From Coprinus comatus (taxonomy: Eukaryota > Basidiomycota > Agaricomycetes > Agaricales > Agaricaceae), in the NCBI GenBank assembly GCA_034638255.1, contig JAWPGT010000002.1, forward strand, positions 992,001 through 1,056,000: DNA of 64,000 nucleotides, written 5' to 3'. A model generated the notes under the pieces. That model saw only the letters and a program-made list of their open reading frames with translations. It ran no database searches and had not been told where the DNA came from. Shown here in pieces: positions 11,300 through 22,960 of this stretch. Every line of letters starts with the position of its first letter. Position 1 is the stretch's first letter. The position numbers and the translations under genes are program-made.

Positions 11300-12940
11300 A
11301 TGATGCATATTGCCTCATTAGTCTCATTCATCAACCACCACGTTCTTCAACTCCCAACCACAAGCTGTTCTCGAATGAGCCTAAAACCACAAAGAGAGCG
11401 CAAGTCGAGCACTCCGAAACCATTGCTCAACACCCACACAGGTGCTGTTGTCAAAGGAAGCCAGAACAACACATCCGCACCTTTACCATTTAGTCCTTCC
11501 AATCACAATCTACAACCCAAGAAAGTCCCCCGTCGTTCGAGTAAACCAATTATCAATTGGTTCCAACGAAAGCTAGCTGGAACTGTGAAGGGAAAGAGGT
11601 CGGATGTGCTTCCGCTTGCTGTGGCCCATGTTGGACGTGCTGCTAGCAGAAACTCGTCAAGGGTGACCGGACGAGTGGTCTCTTCACCAATTTCAAACGG
11701 ACAGAACCAGCACGGGAAATCTGCTGCGAGGCGTAAAACAATATCGTTGAATGCCGATGATGACTTTCAGTCTCAGTCCTACCATGAAGGCGATTCCTTG
11801 GGGGGGATATCTACAACTCGGGATTCGCTTTGGTCACCCGCAAGCGTACTCGAAGCGGATGATGATGCTTCAGTCCGACCTCTTCCACCTAGTGCCCCAC
11901 CCTCACCTGCCCTATCCCGATCCTCCTCCTCTGCCCTTTCGGATCCCCGAACCTTTAGAAGCATGGCAGCCAGCACAAAACCGACAACTTTGCTTAGTAT
12001 AGACCTACCTGGGAATGGAATGGCACATATCGCACAAGTCCCCGTTACACCCAATACACAGATACATCCCCGTTTTCACCACATTCGGCAGTCATCATCT
12101 GGCACCCCATATGGCGGGGGCAGTACCTCCCTAAGCTTTTCTGCTTTCCCGTTCCAATCCTCTCAACCACATTCGCAAAGCAATTACCAGAGACGAGAAT
12201 CAGGTCCCCTCTCGCCCGTTCAAGCACCTTTACATACTACTCACCATCCGAGAAATAATCCTAGGCCGTCATCACCTCCGCTTGATAATGCATCACTACT
12301 TACCCTAGCATCTTCAGCCTATGCAGTGCCCGTTCGCCTGGGGCCTCAAGGTTACAGTTCGGCACCTCCTTCAGCCTTAAGCATCGGTGACTCAATGTCG
12401 CACTTTGGTGGAAGCATGTTCCCAGACGCAGAGAGTACAAGTATGTTTGTACCTGGTGATGACGATAGGCTTGATGAAAGGGATGTCGATGCTAGTGTTC
12501 GTGCACTACGCCCTCGCAGTTCTCGCAGGGGTAGTTGGGGAAGTGAAGTCAGTGGTTGGAGTGCTCAAGTTCCACAAGCTCCAGGAACACCTTCCAAAGA
12601 ACGAAGCATCTGGACATCCACAAGCGGACAAACCGAAGAAGCTGGTACGGAAAATGGTCGAAGTTGGCATTTCATCCCAGAGGCGGAGCGTCAAACCGAT
12701 GAAGGAATCCAGCCTCGGGTGTTCATACGAGGGACTTCTTTCCATCAGACCGCTACTGTAGAGGCCTCCGATTCCCCCTCTCGTGATGACGCACATGACG
12801 CACAACAATCATCTTCCCACCCGTGCCATCGCTCCTCGTCTATGGATACTGTCGGCAACAAAGCCGGTGACAAGGAAGAGGACTTGTGTACCTCCTTGTC
12901 TGAGGTCAAGATTGACGTAGATATGCCAAACGATTCTTGA
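11300..12940 (+). CDS. Uncharacterised Ser/Pro-rich disordered protein
   Basis: A single uninterrupted frame of about 546 residues ending at TGA 12938-12940. No catalytic domain is visible. The N-terminus is basic (KKVPRRSSKPIINWFQRKLA), a possible amphipathic or membrane-contact helix around residues 75-95. The middle is rich in Ser, Pro, His and Asn and looks disordered. More ordered islands are LLTLASSAYAVPVRLGPQG and DASVRALRPRSSRRGSWGSE, which resemble conserved patches I associate with unnamed basidiomycete proteins, but I cannot name a family. The start could be ATG 11300 or the in-frame ATG 11375 (MSLKPQRERKSS), which has a better basic N-terminus. The lack of introns contrasts with its neighbours. 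It lies 141 bp beyond the LEU1 stop, in the same direction. Confidence 0.75.
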   Translation: MMHIASLVSFINHHVLQLPTTSCSRMSLKPQRERKSSTPKPLLNTHTGAVVKGSQNNTSAPLPFSPSNHNLQPKKVPRRSSKPIINWFQRKLAGTVKGKRSDVLPLAVAHVGRAASRNSSRVTGRVVSSPISNGQNQHGKSAARRKTISLNADDDFQSQSYHEGDSLGGISTTRDSLWSPASVLEADDDASVRPLPPSAPPSPALSRSSSSALSDPRTFRSMAASTKPTTLLSIDLPGNGMAHIAQVPVTPNTQIHPRFHHIRQSSSGTPYGGGSTSLSFSAFPFQSSQPHSQSNYQRRESGPLSPVQAPLHTTHHPRNNPRPSSPPLDNASLLTLASSAYAVPVRLGPQGYSSAPPSALSIGDSMSHFGGSMFPDAESTSMFVPGDDDRLDERDVDASVRALRPRSSRRGSWGSEVSGWSAQVPQAPGTPSKERSIWTSTSGQTEEAGTENGRSWHFIPEAERQTDEGIQPRVFIRGTSFHQTATVEASDSPSRDDAHDAQQSSSHPCHRSSSMDTVGNKAGDKEEDLCTSLSEVKIDVDMPNDS

Positions 12941-13375
12941 ACCATTTCAATATTTTCTGCTACTCATATATTCGTTCTTTACTCTGTAATTTTACCGCAT
13001 TGGATGTTTCTATGGCTGATGGATACCGTTATAACTACCATGTTGTCCCTCTTAGCTTCGTAATTCGATTTTGAATGATTCTTATATGGATCTTGTTTTC
13101 TGTGTGGACATTCGGGGTACGTGATGACCTCCTGACCCAGCCCTATATGCTTCTTCAACGTTGCCACATGGATGCGCACGTCACAGTATACATACATCGC
13201 ACCTGCTTGGGGCACTTTTCATCCGCATCGAAGCTTGCCGTGGGTATCTATTCACGCAACCAAACATATGTATCTTGCAAACTTGCAGCTTCTATGCCAC
13301 TATGTAGGGGACATAAAAAGCTGGTTCTCGCTACATTTCAAGGTGTTGTTTGAGCTATTTCAAAAACTCTTGACC
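12941..13375. other. Intergenic region before the GH125 gene
   Basis: The 3' flank of the disordered-protein gene and the 5' flank of the GH125 gene. Nothing else recognisable. An open frame running into the GH125 start from 13172 has no family resemblance. Confidence 0.6.
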
Positions 13376-15930
13376 ATGAAACTCCGCAGGAACTCTTTAG
13401 CGTTGATCCTGACTACCTTAGTAGTTGGGTCTATGGGACAGTGCCCAGACTATACTCGTTATTCACAGGTACGTCGCAGGTACTCTGAGAGTTCTATAAT
13501 CACTTACTTGCACGACGGTCCGTCTGGCATCAGCAACCTCATAGTGAACCTTCCGAAGGGCCTTTAGCACTGCCGTATATGCGTCCCGAGCCGGCTTGTC
13601 GTACATTCAACAGCACTATTGTTGAGGTAAAATATTCTAATATGGAATTAACAAAAATTTAAGCTGATTCTATAAGAACAGAAAGTGATTAATGACATGA
13701 AAAAGTTGCTCAAAGATCCAGACCTCGCGCGTTTATTCGAGAACACCTTCCCTAATACGCTAGGTATATCAGCCTTCTTTATCCAGGACTACATTTAATC
13801 GTTTTGCAGACACAACTGTTAGATATTACAGCCAAGCAAGTATCAGCCGTCGTATCTATCCAAATGTAGATGTCTCTAATATTTAATTCTTCAGGAACAT
13901 AATCTAGCCTTCATCATTACTGGTGTGAGCAAATCGTTATATTATTCCTCTCAAAGGGCTGACCAGAATAATTACATGTATTTTAAAACAGGATATAACG
14001 TGAGTAAAAGTCAAGGTATCACAAGGGTGCTAAGGTCTAAAGGGTTCTTAGCGCTCAATGGCTCCGTGATACTGCGAACCAGGTTCTTGATATTTTTCCA
14101 AATTATTTAGCTTAGACCTGACCCAAACTGTCTCTAGTTCGCCCATTATGGTACTTTGCTAGGCAGCGACCCACAACTAGCGAATCTCGTAAAGGCTGTC
14201 ATTAACAATGAAGCTCGTTACGTCTCTCAGTACCCTTATTGTAGGTCTGGTGAGGACCATGAGACGCTACGGTCCATCTAACCTTGACAAACAGGTGGTG
14301 CATTCCAGCCTCCCCCAGAGAGCGGTCTGACCCCTACTCATAATGATTGGGCCGATGGCGTCACAGTAAATCCGTAAGCATCTGGTTATAGCTTCCTGAG
14401 GGCAAATTCTAATGGTGATTGAAAAGGCCCGTGAATAACCAAACCGTTTTTGAGTGCAAGGTAACCTTTCTACTGGCTTGGTTGCACAGTGCCGGTGTAC
14501 TCAATTGCAGATATTAGTATGAACTGGACTCTTTGTGCGGGTTTTTAAAGCTGTCGCGGCTCTATTACCAAAACACCAAAGATGCGTCTTTCATGAACGA
14601 CAATTGTTAGTACTACATAGATCCATAACCAAATTCTTCATGACTATGACTCTATAACAAACTAAATCACATTCCAGGGCGCATGGCGATTGACCAGATA
14701 TTCAGGGTCATTAACGAACAATCCCAACCTACCTTTGATGAGGATTTTAACCTTATATCATTTTATAATTGGACTGGAGGCAATGGAGCACTTTCTCCTA
14801 TGGTCACAAATCGAGGTAATAATGAACCGAAAGCTTATACTGGACTTGTGGGGACACACCATCGACCCTCAGATGATCTCAGCATATTTGGTAGGTGTTA
14901 GGCTATCGATATCAACTATCAATTACTCATTAGAATGTCTTAAGCTTACCTTACACCTGCGAATGCCATGCTCAGTGTTGAACTGAAGCACTTGGCTGAT
15001 ATCCTGGAGGTCACAGGGGAACTCAAGAATGTCAGTATTCAAGCTAAGGATTGGAGTAGAACCATACGTGATGCAATCTTGGACACAACAGTGAGTATTG
15101 ATATCTTTCTCTGGTCAGTTTTTTTTTGCTGACTATCTCACACTATACAGGTTGTAGGAAATATATTTGCATACGAGACCAACGGTATGTTAGATGGCGC
15201 TACACATTTCTCAAGAGTCCAATCAACAGAATATGTATAGTAATAATTTTAACTAGGCTACGGTGGTAGATATGTCATGGATGATGCTAATGTACCAGTA
15301 CGTATCACCCCCATCCCACTCCCGGACTCCCTACCTAACGTGACTTCCTCAGTCCCTTCTTTCGTTACCCTACCTTGGTTTCATCAAGAAGCAACACCCT
15401 GCGTATGTTGCCACTCGCAAGCTCTTGCTTTCACCAAAAAATCCCTACTATTCGGCAGGGAAAAGTTTCCGCGGAATCGGGTACGTCTCAAGCATTGCGA
15501 AATTAGATGTATATGTTGATTGACGGCCTTCAAGCGGACCTCACATTGATGCCTGGCACCCTTGGTATGTTTTGTTTTTTTTCGATAGGAAGAAGACAAT
15601 TAAGGAAATTCATTTAATTAGGCCCATGTCCCAAATTTCCGCCATCTTTGGTTCGGATGACGATCAAGACATATTAAATTCTCTATATTTGATCACAAAT
15701 GTGAGCTAGGGTCCTTACTATATTAGTATATTAAATGTCTGATTTCCTTTCAGAACACTGCTGGTCTCGGTCTTATACACGAATCTCAATCCATTTATGA
15801 TAAGAACGACTATACTCGGAGCTGGTTTGCATGGGCAAATAGTTACTTTGCAGAAATGATACTGGATCTGGCTGATCGAAAACCGCATTTGATTTTGAAG
15901 CAGAAGCAGAGTTACAAGCCAGGAATGTGA
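13376..15930 (+). CDS. Secreted GH125 exo-alpha-1,6-mannosidase (Mug157/DUF1237 family)
   Basis: GH125 enzymes remove terminal alpha-1,6-linked mannose from glycans. The N-terminus MKLRRNSLALILTTLVVGS is a signal peptide, so the protein enters the secretory pathway. About 17 short introns interrupt the gene; all junctions keep frame and rebuild the family: RYSQQPHSEPSEGPLALPYM, GDITAQWLRDTANQFAHY, NDWADGVTVNPP, DSLCGFLKLSRLYYQNTKDA, KAYTGLVGTHHRPSDDLSI, YLTPANAMLSVELKHLADIL, VMDDANVPSLLSLPYLGF, and the end SWFAWANSYFAEMILDL with HLILK. Two gene-structure oddities are an 8-nt exon at 13992-13999 and a GC-AG intron at 13836-13894. The active-site region around WLRDTANQ looks intact, so the gene should be functional. 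Neighbouring genes give no pathway link. Confidence 0.9.
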
Positions 15931-16107
15931 TGTTTTATTAGTGGATGTTGTACTAAGTATGATATATGTGCTTATTGATTGACTTGTTATGATGATCCTG
16001 TTCATTGAGATCACGGGACCCTGCATGTTGTAGCATCAACAGAGTTCTCAGCAATTACATTCCATCTTGATGCTCTTCTCTTCTTCCTATTTTCGCTAGT
16101 CACTATC

Positions 16108-18177
16108 ATGTCCACGACTCCCCGTGAAATAGGAACACTCATTGTCGTCGTTCTCAAGGCTGTCTGTCCATTTTCTGCAACTATTTCCAGTTTAATCTGA
16201 CCAGATCCTGTAGAACCATCTCCCGAACAAACGTCATATTGGTAAACAAGATCCGTATTGCCTTGTTACTGTCGATGGAGAAAAGAAGCGCACAAAGGCA
16301 ATAAAGAGAGGTGGTCAGCATCCTGAATGGGACGAAGAACTGCGATTCACCTTGTACGAGGACGACGATGATCTGCTGGCACGAACTGCGCATGGTGACG
16401 GAACACCTCCGCCATTACCACCGAAGGAATCTAAAGGTCCAAAGAAGATTAGAGGTGGAAACAACATGAGACTTGCCTGTTTTGCTGATGATCCTCGTGA
16501 ACCTGATCTCATTGGGGATACTGATGTTGACTTGACCGAGGTGTTGACCAAGGGAGAAACGGACGGTCTGTGGCTTCACCCTACTCAATGTTTTGTGTCT
16601 GACGTGAAAGCAGAATGGTTCACACTTTCGAATAAGGATAAATTTGCCGGCAAGGTTTACCTTGAATTAACCTTTTGGTCGAATGTGAGCTTTCAAGAGC
16701 TAGATCAGAGGATAGATGCTTACACCTAACACCTGAGTAGGAGCCACCACCAGAGAAGAAGGTCACTCCTAAACCACCGAGAATAAATAATCAATACGGT
16801 GGACCTGGATCTTTTGTACCTTCAGGCGATTCAAATGGTATGTATAACCACTCAAGGCCACCTTCGGATACTGTGACTGTCCCGTCATCCCTGAGAGCAT
16901 CTAATTCCCTTGCCAAACTCGATCTCTATGTTCCTCCATACGAATACACGGGAGCGGCGATGGACAAAATCGCGAATGAATTCAATGACTTGGGTATCTC
17001 TCAACACAGACGACGGGAAAGTTTCCCTGTATGTATTCACCGTGCAGTGTAATTCTAGATCTGCTCATAATACGATTTAGCCTGTCCATACTAATCAAGG
17101 TTACGCGCCCCAGCTGAATAACCCTTATGTTGGTGATATAGTGTGTTGGTTTCTTGCGATAGGTTCGGGCAATGCTAATGTCTATCCTTCTAACAGTACT
17201 ACGATCCCAACCAACTTACATATCCATCTAGAGCCCCTCGGCAAAGTATGCCTGTGTCTTCGTCTGGATTCGTACCTGTGAACTCTCAGTCTACTTTTTC
17301 TTCTCATTCCATGGATACATTTTACCCCTCATCGTTGAGCCATACCCCAGCACTCCCATCTTACACATCCACTTTTTACCCACTACCCACTAATTATATG
17401 CCACCATCTACTCCAGCGCCACCGACGCTTCCGCATAATACCGCTTCTTACATTCCCTCGCCGTACCACGCACCGCAGACATTTCCTTCTCATCAAATTC
17501 AGACATATGTACCGTATCCTACATCCACCCCTGCACCTACCCAACAATACCCGGCCACTCAAGTTTCAACCCCGCCTTTACAAAATGATGGGCAAACAAA
17601 TCAGAACGGAAATACTCCATATTCAACTTACCAACCTTCATCTTCGCCATCTCATGAATCCATATCGACTAGTATTTCTACATCCAGTGCTACCAACTCG
17701 AGGCCTCTTCCTCCACAACCCCTGATTTATGCACCTCCTTCCCAAGATGGATTGTCTCCGCCCGTCAACCTTCCACCCCCACCCCCACCCCCACTTCCTT
17801 CTGTCCAGTACAACCAAGTACCTCCTCCTCCTCCCCCACCTGCTCAGTCACACTTGTATCCTATTAATGTTGGTCTACCACCACCACCACCACCACCTCT
17901 CGCTCCTTCTCAAGTCGCCTCTCGAAGACGTACAAGTCTTCCTGTTCCCCCTGTAATTTATTCAACACAACTATTGTCTTATCAACCCCCGCCTCCTCCA
18001 CCTCCTCTTCCAACATCCGAATCATATCCTGGCGCATTACCACCACCACCTCCCCCGCAAATCCCACAGGGCGACCCACAGACGTACAGTCCAGGACCGC
18101 CTCCCAAACCTCCTGTTCAAACACCAGATAATAGTCAGTGGTATCCAATGGGAGCCACTCAAGGTTATTATGCTTAG
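16108..18177 (+). CDS. C2-domain protein with polyproline tail, Fic1/Inn1-like (cytokinesis)
   Basis: Fic1 (fission yeast) and Inn1 (budding yeast) join a membrane-binding C2 domain to proline motifs that bind SH3 proteins at the division site. Exons 16108-16161, 16214-16684, 16741-17028, 17081-17140 and 17197-18177 give about 617 residues. The C2 domain covers about residues 8-175: GTLIVVVLKA, GKQDPYCLVTVDGEKKRTKA, HPEWDEELRFTLYEDDDD, LIGDTDVDLTEVL, GKVYLELTFW. A loop with TPPPLPPKES interrupts the domain. The rest is low complexity: Pro/Ser/Tyr/Gln-rich, with several runs of five to eight prolines in the last 150 residues, suited to SH3, WW or profilin binding. The family is clear; the cytokinesis role is inferred from the yeast proteins. 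Confidence 0.85.
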
Positions 18178-18267
18178 GACATTTTCTTCGGGTTACTCAT
18201 CAAATTGCTTCTACATAATTACTTAGAATACCTGCATGAATGAGACTATTTAACAATTTGTTCTACC

Positions 18268-18857
18268 TTAGGTACCCTGATTGATATTATTTAAATGGCC
18301 ATTGGACCCGTGATGAGCTTCTTTCCACTTTGCAATCTCGGTTTCGGTACCAACCAGACCTCTCCGTGCGAGATCAAGCCGGGCCTCTCTACGAATAATA
18401 TTTTCTTCTTTCCGCCGGGCAGCCTCATGTTCTAGTAATGCACTTTCTGCACGAAATACCAATCCAGAGATAGTGACTGCCGAATCAAAGTTCAACTTCT
18501 TTGTGTAAAATATGAAAAATATGTGCGAGATGGGGTGCGTACATCCAGATGTCAAGAAGGCTTTGAATGCCAGAGTTTGTCGTCTACATAAGTATCATCA
18601 AACTAGCTTCATGCTGATCCGGAACTTGACGCTCACCTAAATAATGGCCATGTATAATGTGCCAGGACGACTAAGCTTATACCTACAGCTGTTCCCCTCA
18701 ATGCACCCTTGATTTCCAAAGGCAATCATCGAGGCATCCACGATGAGAAATTCGTAAGGGTTTTTGAGAGATTGCAGTTACAAACCTCAATTGCTGCTTT
18801 AGATTGAATTTCATAAGCTCGGTCGACCTCATCGCGTCGACGTGTGCGAGTAGACAT
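18268..18857 (-). CDS. Small membrane protein of unknown function
   Basis: Exons start at ATG 18857-18855 (MSTRTRRRDEVDRAYEIQSK) and continue through introns beginning at 18785 and near 18640 and 18530, reaching TAA at 18268. The product has about 125 residues. One hydrophobic segment (GTAVGISLVVLAHYTWPLF) and a second weaker one (FKAFLTSGFTISGLVF) suggest a hairpin in a membrane. A charged C-terminal helix follows, with RREARLDLARRGLVGTETEI and AKWKEAHHGS. The pattern of a short charged head, membrane hairpin and coiled tail is reminiscent of small mitochondrial inner-membrane proteins, but I do not recognise a named family. It is convergent with the C2 gene, whose stop is 90 bp away. Confidence 0.7.
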
Positions 18858-19217
18858 TGAGAGATTTCCGTTGCCTCAATGAAAGTAGGGATAAAGGATA
18901 CTACTTTTCGCCCGTAGTTATCCGAGCCAAGGTTACTGTCATTCTGTGAGACTTGCTCTATGTTCCATTTGATCCGGTCTGTTTATAGCTGTTGATGAGG
19001 TGAAATCTCTACATAATAACACGATATTTGAATGCGAAATGTTCTACGTCTCCACTTATAGCATTCATACCTTCTTGACATGCCAGGTCCCTTTGATTTC
19101 GTTCCATGGTTCAGATATGTGCACGTAGTGTTTCAATATGAAAGATTATTCTACTACATAGTCGTTCTAAGGCAAATAATTTGCATAGTACTTGATAGCG
19201 ATATAGTACGAAGGCGA
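18858..19217. other. Intergenic region
   Basis: AT-rich spacer holding the 5' flank of the small membrane protein gene and the 3' flank of the M28 gene. No gene, repeat or RNA feature seen. Confidence 0.6.
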
Positions 19218-21368
19218 CTATTTTGACTCGGTCCAACCACCGAGTTCAACAGCAAATGCAACGGCGAGTTTGGAGAACTCTAACATATGGGAAAAACTAA
19301 ACTCATCGGATATATCGATCCGACTATTAACTCTTTGAGTGCGTGTTATTGGTATTTTACAGGGAAACTTACTCATTGGTGGAATGTATGTTCTTGTTGG
19401 AATTCTCAAAGCTACTCTCTGTTTTGCGTGGTGAGATAACCGCAGACAAGGTGTCTTCAAAATAAGCTTACCAATACTGAAAACTGAAGGATAGCCCGCC
19501 TTTCTCCACGAAGCGCTGATGAAGATTGAATTTTAAGATATTTGTCCTATTTTCCGGAATGTCCCGACTTACTGATCACTGCATGCATAACCACATTCGG
19601 TCTGTATCGACTTCAGTCTTTTTTCGTGTACAAGTAGATATCTACAATCCTGACCTTAACATAGGGTATATCGAGATAGGTGTTGACGAGCTCCATGTTG
19701 AAGCTTGTAAGACTGAGGAATAGTTATAAGGGCGTAAGATACGGCTGAACACGATATGAGTACATACGCAGGATCAACGAAATCGGTGATTATACCAACT
19801 TCCTCGCGCGTGCCTCGCTGATAATAAAAAAAAACGCATGTTCAGAGTGTAAATGATTACCAGATGTTTATGAAATGAATTACCTTAACCCAGGCTGTCA
19901 TGTCAAACTGCACGAAATAGGGTTAGACTTAGATTTTCTTGATACAAATGATTGTAAACCGTTACCTGACTCATGGCCAGAACTTTAACCTTCTTGGCTT
20001 CATAGGCTTTTGCCACGGCCTGAGATCCCAGAAGTCCTCCTTCCTGTATAAAATGAGGGAAAAGGGGGTAACTTCGGATAGCATTGGAGTACGAACCTCA
20101 GCAGAATACCAATGGAACTCTACTGTGCGTACAGGGCGGAAATCAGCAGCAATAAGTCCACGATAGGCCTCAAGAATAGTAACAGTCCCAGAACCGTCAT
20201 CTAGAATGTAAATTAGGTGCAATTGGCTTATGAACGAGATAAATTTCATACCATCAGCACCTGTTACAGGGTAGCTCAAAGGTCGGTGTTTGTCAATACC
20301 ATTGCAACATTAACTTACCTGGGGCGGGAAGGAAAGGCCACATGTTTGTACTAGAGTGGTGGTATTTAATATTATGATACCCTTATGTAGAACATGAAAC
20401 CATCTACCTGTCCTGGTGAGCTCCAATTACGATGATACTGTCGTCGGCGGCGGAGGATCCTTCAATCCGAAGGATCTAGGCAGGGTCAGTCGTGTTTGGA
20501 TGGTTTGGGTGGTTTACGCACAATGCTATTCTGCCCCCAAGAATGAGGAAATTCGGAAGAGGTGATAATCTTGCGCAACGACTTGGACGCATATTTCTCA
20601 GTGATCTGCGGCAGGAAGGGTGAACGGTAGCATTAGAGGTTGGTTGTAGATGCTAACCTCGTCAATTTTGGACAGGAGCCATTGCTGGCTTTGTCGCCCT
20701 GTCTTGAAACACCATAAGTATATACATCAAACCAGACTGGTCCCTGAAATGGTTCAGCTTACCTCGCTGCGGTAGTCTACATGAATGAATGAGAAAGGGT
20801 TCGAAGTTTATGGTAGGAGTGAGCTATTAGCTCACATCTGGTCCGGAAGCTAGTGAATTTCTCGAGGTTTTCACGGGGTCCTGCTGAGGACAGTGTCTTC
20901 AGGATGGGTTTCACCTTTTCGGTGGCGTTTGGGTGTGGATAGGAAGCTATATTTTAGCAATGAGCATACCGGGTTTATGATACAAAGAATGATATTTACG
21001 GTTAATATGACCGAAGTCATTTGTTGACCCCAAGTCCTGGGTATCTGTGCTAGAATACGATGAGACCTGGCAACATGATTGTGGGGCGATTGTTCATACA
21101 CATCAAAGAACTTAAGACCACGGGCCTTGGCTTGGATCTAGAGTTTGTCAGGGTAGTCCCTGTTGCAAAGATGAACGGAACATACCTTCTCGAGTTCAGT
21201 CATCCAGAGGCGTTGAGAACCCTCGAGTTCAACGAGGCGCTGTGCACCAAGGTCGAGGTTGAATCCGGAGTGAGTTTCAAAGGCAGCCTGTTCGCCATAT
21301 GGCAGAGCGGAGACGGAGACAACGGCGGCAAGAGACAAGAGGGACAGAAGAGGAGCAAAAGACTTCAT
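19218..21368 (-). CDS. Secreted M28 leucine aminopeptidase
   Basis: A secreted zinc aminopeptidase releasing N-terminal amino acids, likely for nutrient uptake. The signal peptide is [20 protein letters not shown]. About 16 introns join in phase to a protein of roughly 390 residues. The zinc-binding and catalytic motifs appear in the M28 order: IVIGAHQDS (His), PAPGADDDGSG (bridging Asp), [12 protein letters not shown] (catalytic Glu pair), MSQFDMTAW (Asp) and CGYACSDHASW (last His). [19 protein letters not shown] and [13 protein letters not shown] form the propeptide region of fungal LAP1-type enzymes. A 9-nt exon at 20252-20260 supplies part of the Gly-Ala-Asp segment. The gene shares a 136-bp promoter interval with the uL11m gene. 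It appears intact and functional. Confidence 0.92.
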
Positions 21369-21504
21369 GTTGTGAGAGTGTATACTTAGCACTCCAGCAG
21401 AGGACGAGGTATAGCAATGCGCGTTACGTCATCACAAGGAGAATCATGTGACCAGTCGCGAAATTTCGTGGTGAAACGCATGCGGTCTGCTTTCATCCAT
21501 AGTC
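21369..21504. promoter_or_regulatory. Short bidirectional promoter interval (M28 peptidase / uL11m)
   Basis: Only 136 bases separate the two divergent start codons, so both promoters must lie here or inside the genes. A CATGTGAC word at about 21446 is E-box-like. No clear TATA box is seen. Confidence 0.5.
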
Positions 21505-21998
21505 ATGTCCAAGGCAGCAGCAAAGGCCAGAGCACAAGTAGTAGTAAGCATTCGGTATATACATTCATCTTCTTATCTCACGCGTCGCAGCGCCTACTCA
21601 TTCCAGCAGGCAAGGCCGCACCCACTCCCCCTGTTGGTCCGGCTCTTGGTGCTCGCGGAGTCAAGTCAATGGACTTCTGTAAGGAGTTTAATGCAAGAAC
21701 CGCGCACATCGAGCCAGGTGTGCCTATACCCACCCTAATCACTGTCCAGCCCGACCGATCGTTCACTTTTGTTACAAAGTCACCACCATCAAGTTACTTC
21801 CTCAAGAAGGCTGCTGGGATTGAAAAAGGTGCAGGTCGTCCTGGTCATGAAACTACCGGAACAATCAGTGTCAAGCATGTGTATGAAATTGCGAAGATCA
21901 AGGGCTCTGACGAACACATGAAGCATCTACCGCTAGAATCAGTGGCCAGAATGATTGTGGGTAGTGCTCGAAGCCTAGGAATCCAAGTCGTGCCGTGA
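21505..21998 (+). CDS. MRPL19: Mitochondrial large-subunit ribosomal protein uL11m
   Basis: uL11m sits at the base of the factor-binding stalk of the mitochondrial ribosome. The model is ATG 21505 ([13 protein letters not shown]), intron 21544-21590, then [20 protein letters not shown]; 148 residues in total, a usual length for the family. Hallmarks are the proline pair [21 protein letters not shown], the [13 protein letters not shown] segment [15 protein letters not shown], and the C-terminal helix [17 protein letters not shown]. An alternative continuous frame beginning at 21417 would read through the intron, but it gives an unrelated N-terminus and is rejected. Like most fungal uL11m proteins, it has no long presequence beyond the basic N-terminus. 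Confidence 0.92.
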
Positions 21999-22960
21999 AA
22001 TCCAGGTGGGTGCTATTTTAACATCTTCCGCTGGAACTTATAGATCTCGTTTCTTTCATCTAGTATATTGTTTTGCTTCGTTGAGAACTATACCTCATTC
22101 TATGTTGTTGCTACTGGGACTAAGCCTGCGAAAGGTTTGCGAGTTGTCTGTTAATCCCGGCCGCGTATACACCATTCTCAGATATTAATGTCACTCACAA
22201 GTTTGTTTGAGGCCCAAAATCAATTCATAATATTCAACCTCAGGTGATTGGCCAGCCGGACGATGTCTGACCTTAGTAAGATCTACACAATCTCATTTTA
22301 AACCAATCCATGTCCACCACATCGAACCTTTAGGTGGTTTTTTCAAATCGTGTTATCTCCCGCGCCCCTCGGCCGGGAACAATATGCCCTACTTGATCTG
22401 GACATGTTGTCCTAAACCCCGGATTTTACTCACACGTTGGATGCATGTCTACTCAAGTCCCAAGATCTACTGCCTCGCGGCTTTCCTAAGCAGGAAACCT
22501 CGTGGACGATTTTACTAACATCCATCAGACTGTGGTATGTGGTATCATTGTTGACATTGTATTTATCTTGCCGGCTTGTGCCTTCTATGACGGTCCAAGA
22601 CCAAACCAAAATAATCGGACCTGCACGACAGTCCGACTCCAGGCTTCCTATACAACGAGTCCAACTGCCTACCCTGGTGCTTAGCGAATTGCGGTTCTCG
22701 ATCACCTATACATATCCCAGTCGGAATCGGAGCGTTGCTCCACATATTAAGTCGGCTGGAACCTTGACTTCTGCATCGACACGTTTTAGAACGTCTCTCC
22801 ATCTTCATTTTGTTGCCAGATGTGCACGTTTCCGATCTCTGGCAGACTCATCAATCGAAGAAAACTTGTCCAACCTTTCTCTCGAGCTATATAAGACTGC
22901 TCTCATGGTTTGGTATTTTGGTAGCACACAACTGCAACTCTTACACTTATCTTGATAAAA
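21999..22960. other. Intergenic region upstream of the DUF6593 gene
   Basis: No supported gene. Open frames at 22430-22955 on both strands have no family resemblance. A TATAAGA-like box at about 22889-22895 lies some 70 bp before the DUF6593 start and could be its TATA element. Confidence 0.55.

Noticed and set aside
21417..21590. Continuous frame upstream of uL11m
   Set aside because: It reads through the intron and gives a non-conserved N-terminus; the spliced form restores [11 protein letters not shown].
22430..22955. Open frames upstream of the DUF6593 gene
   Set aside because: No recognisable protein features; region fits a promoter.
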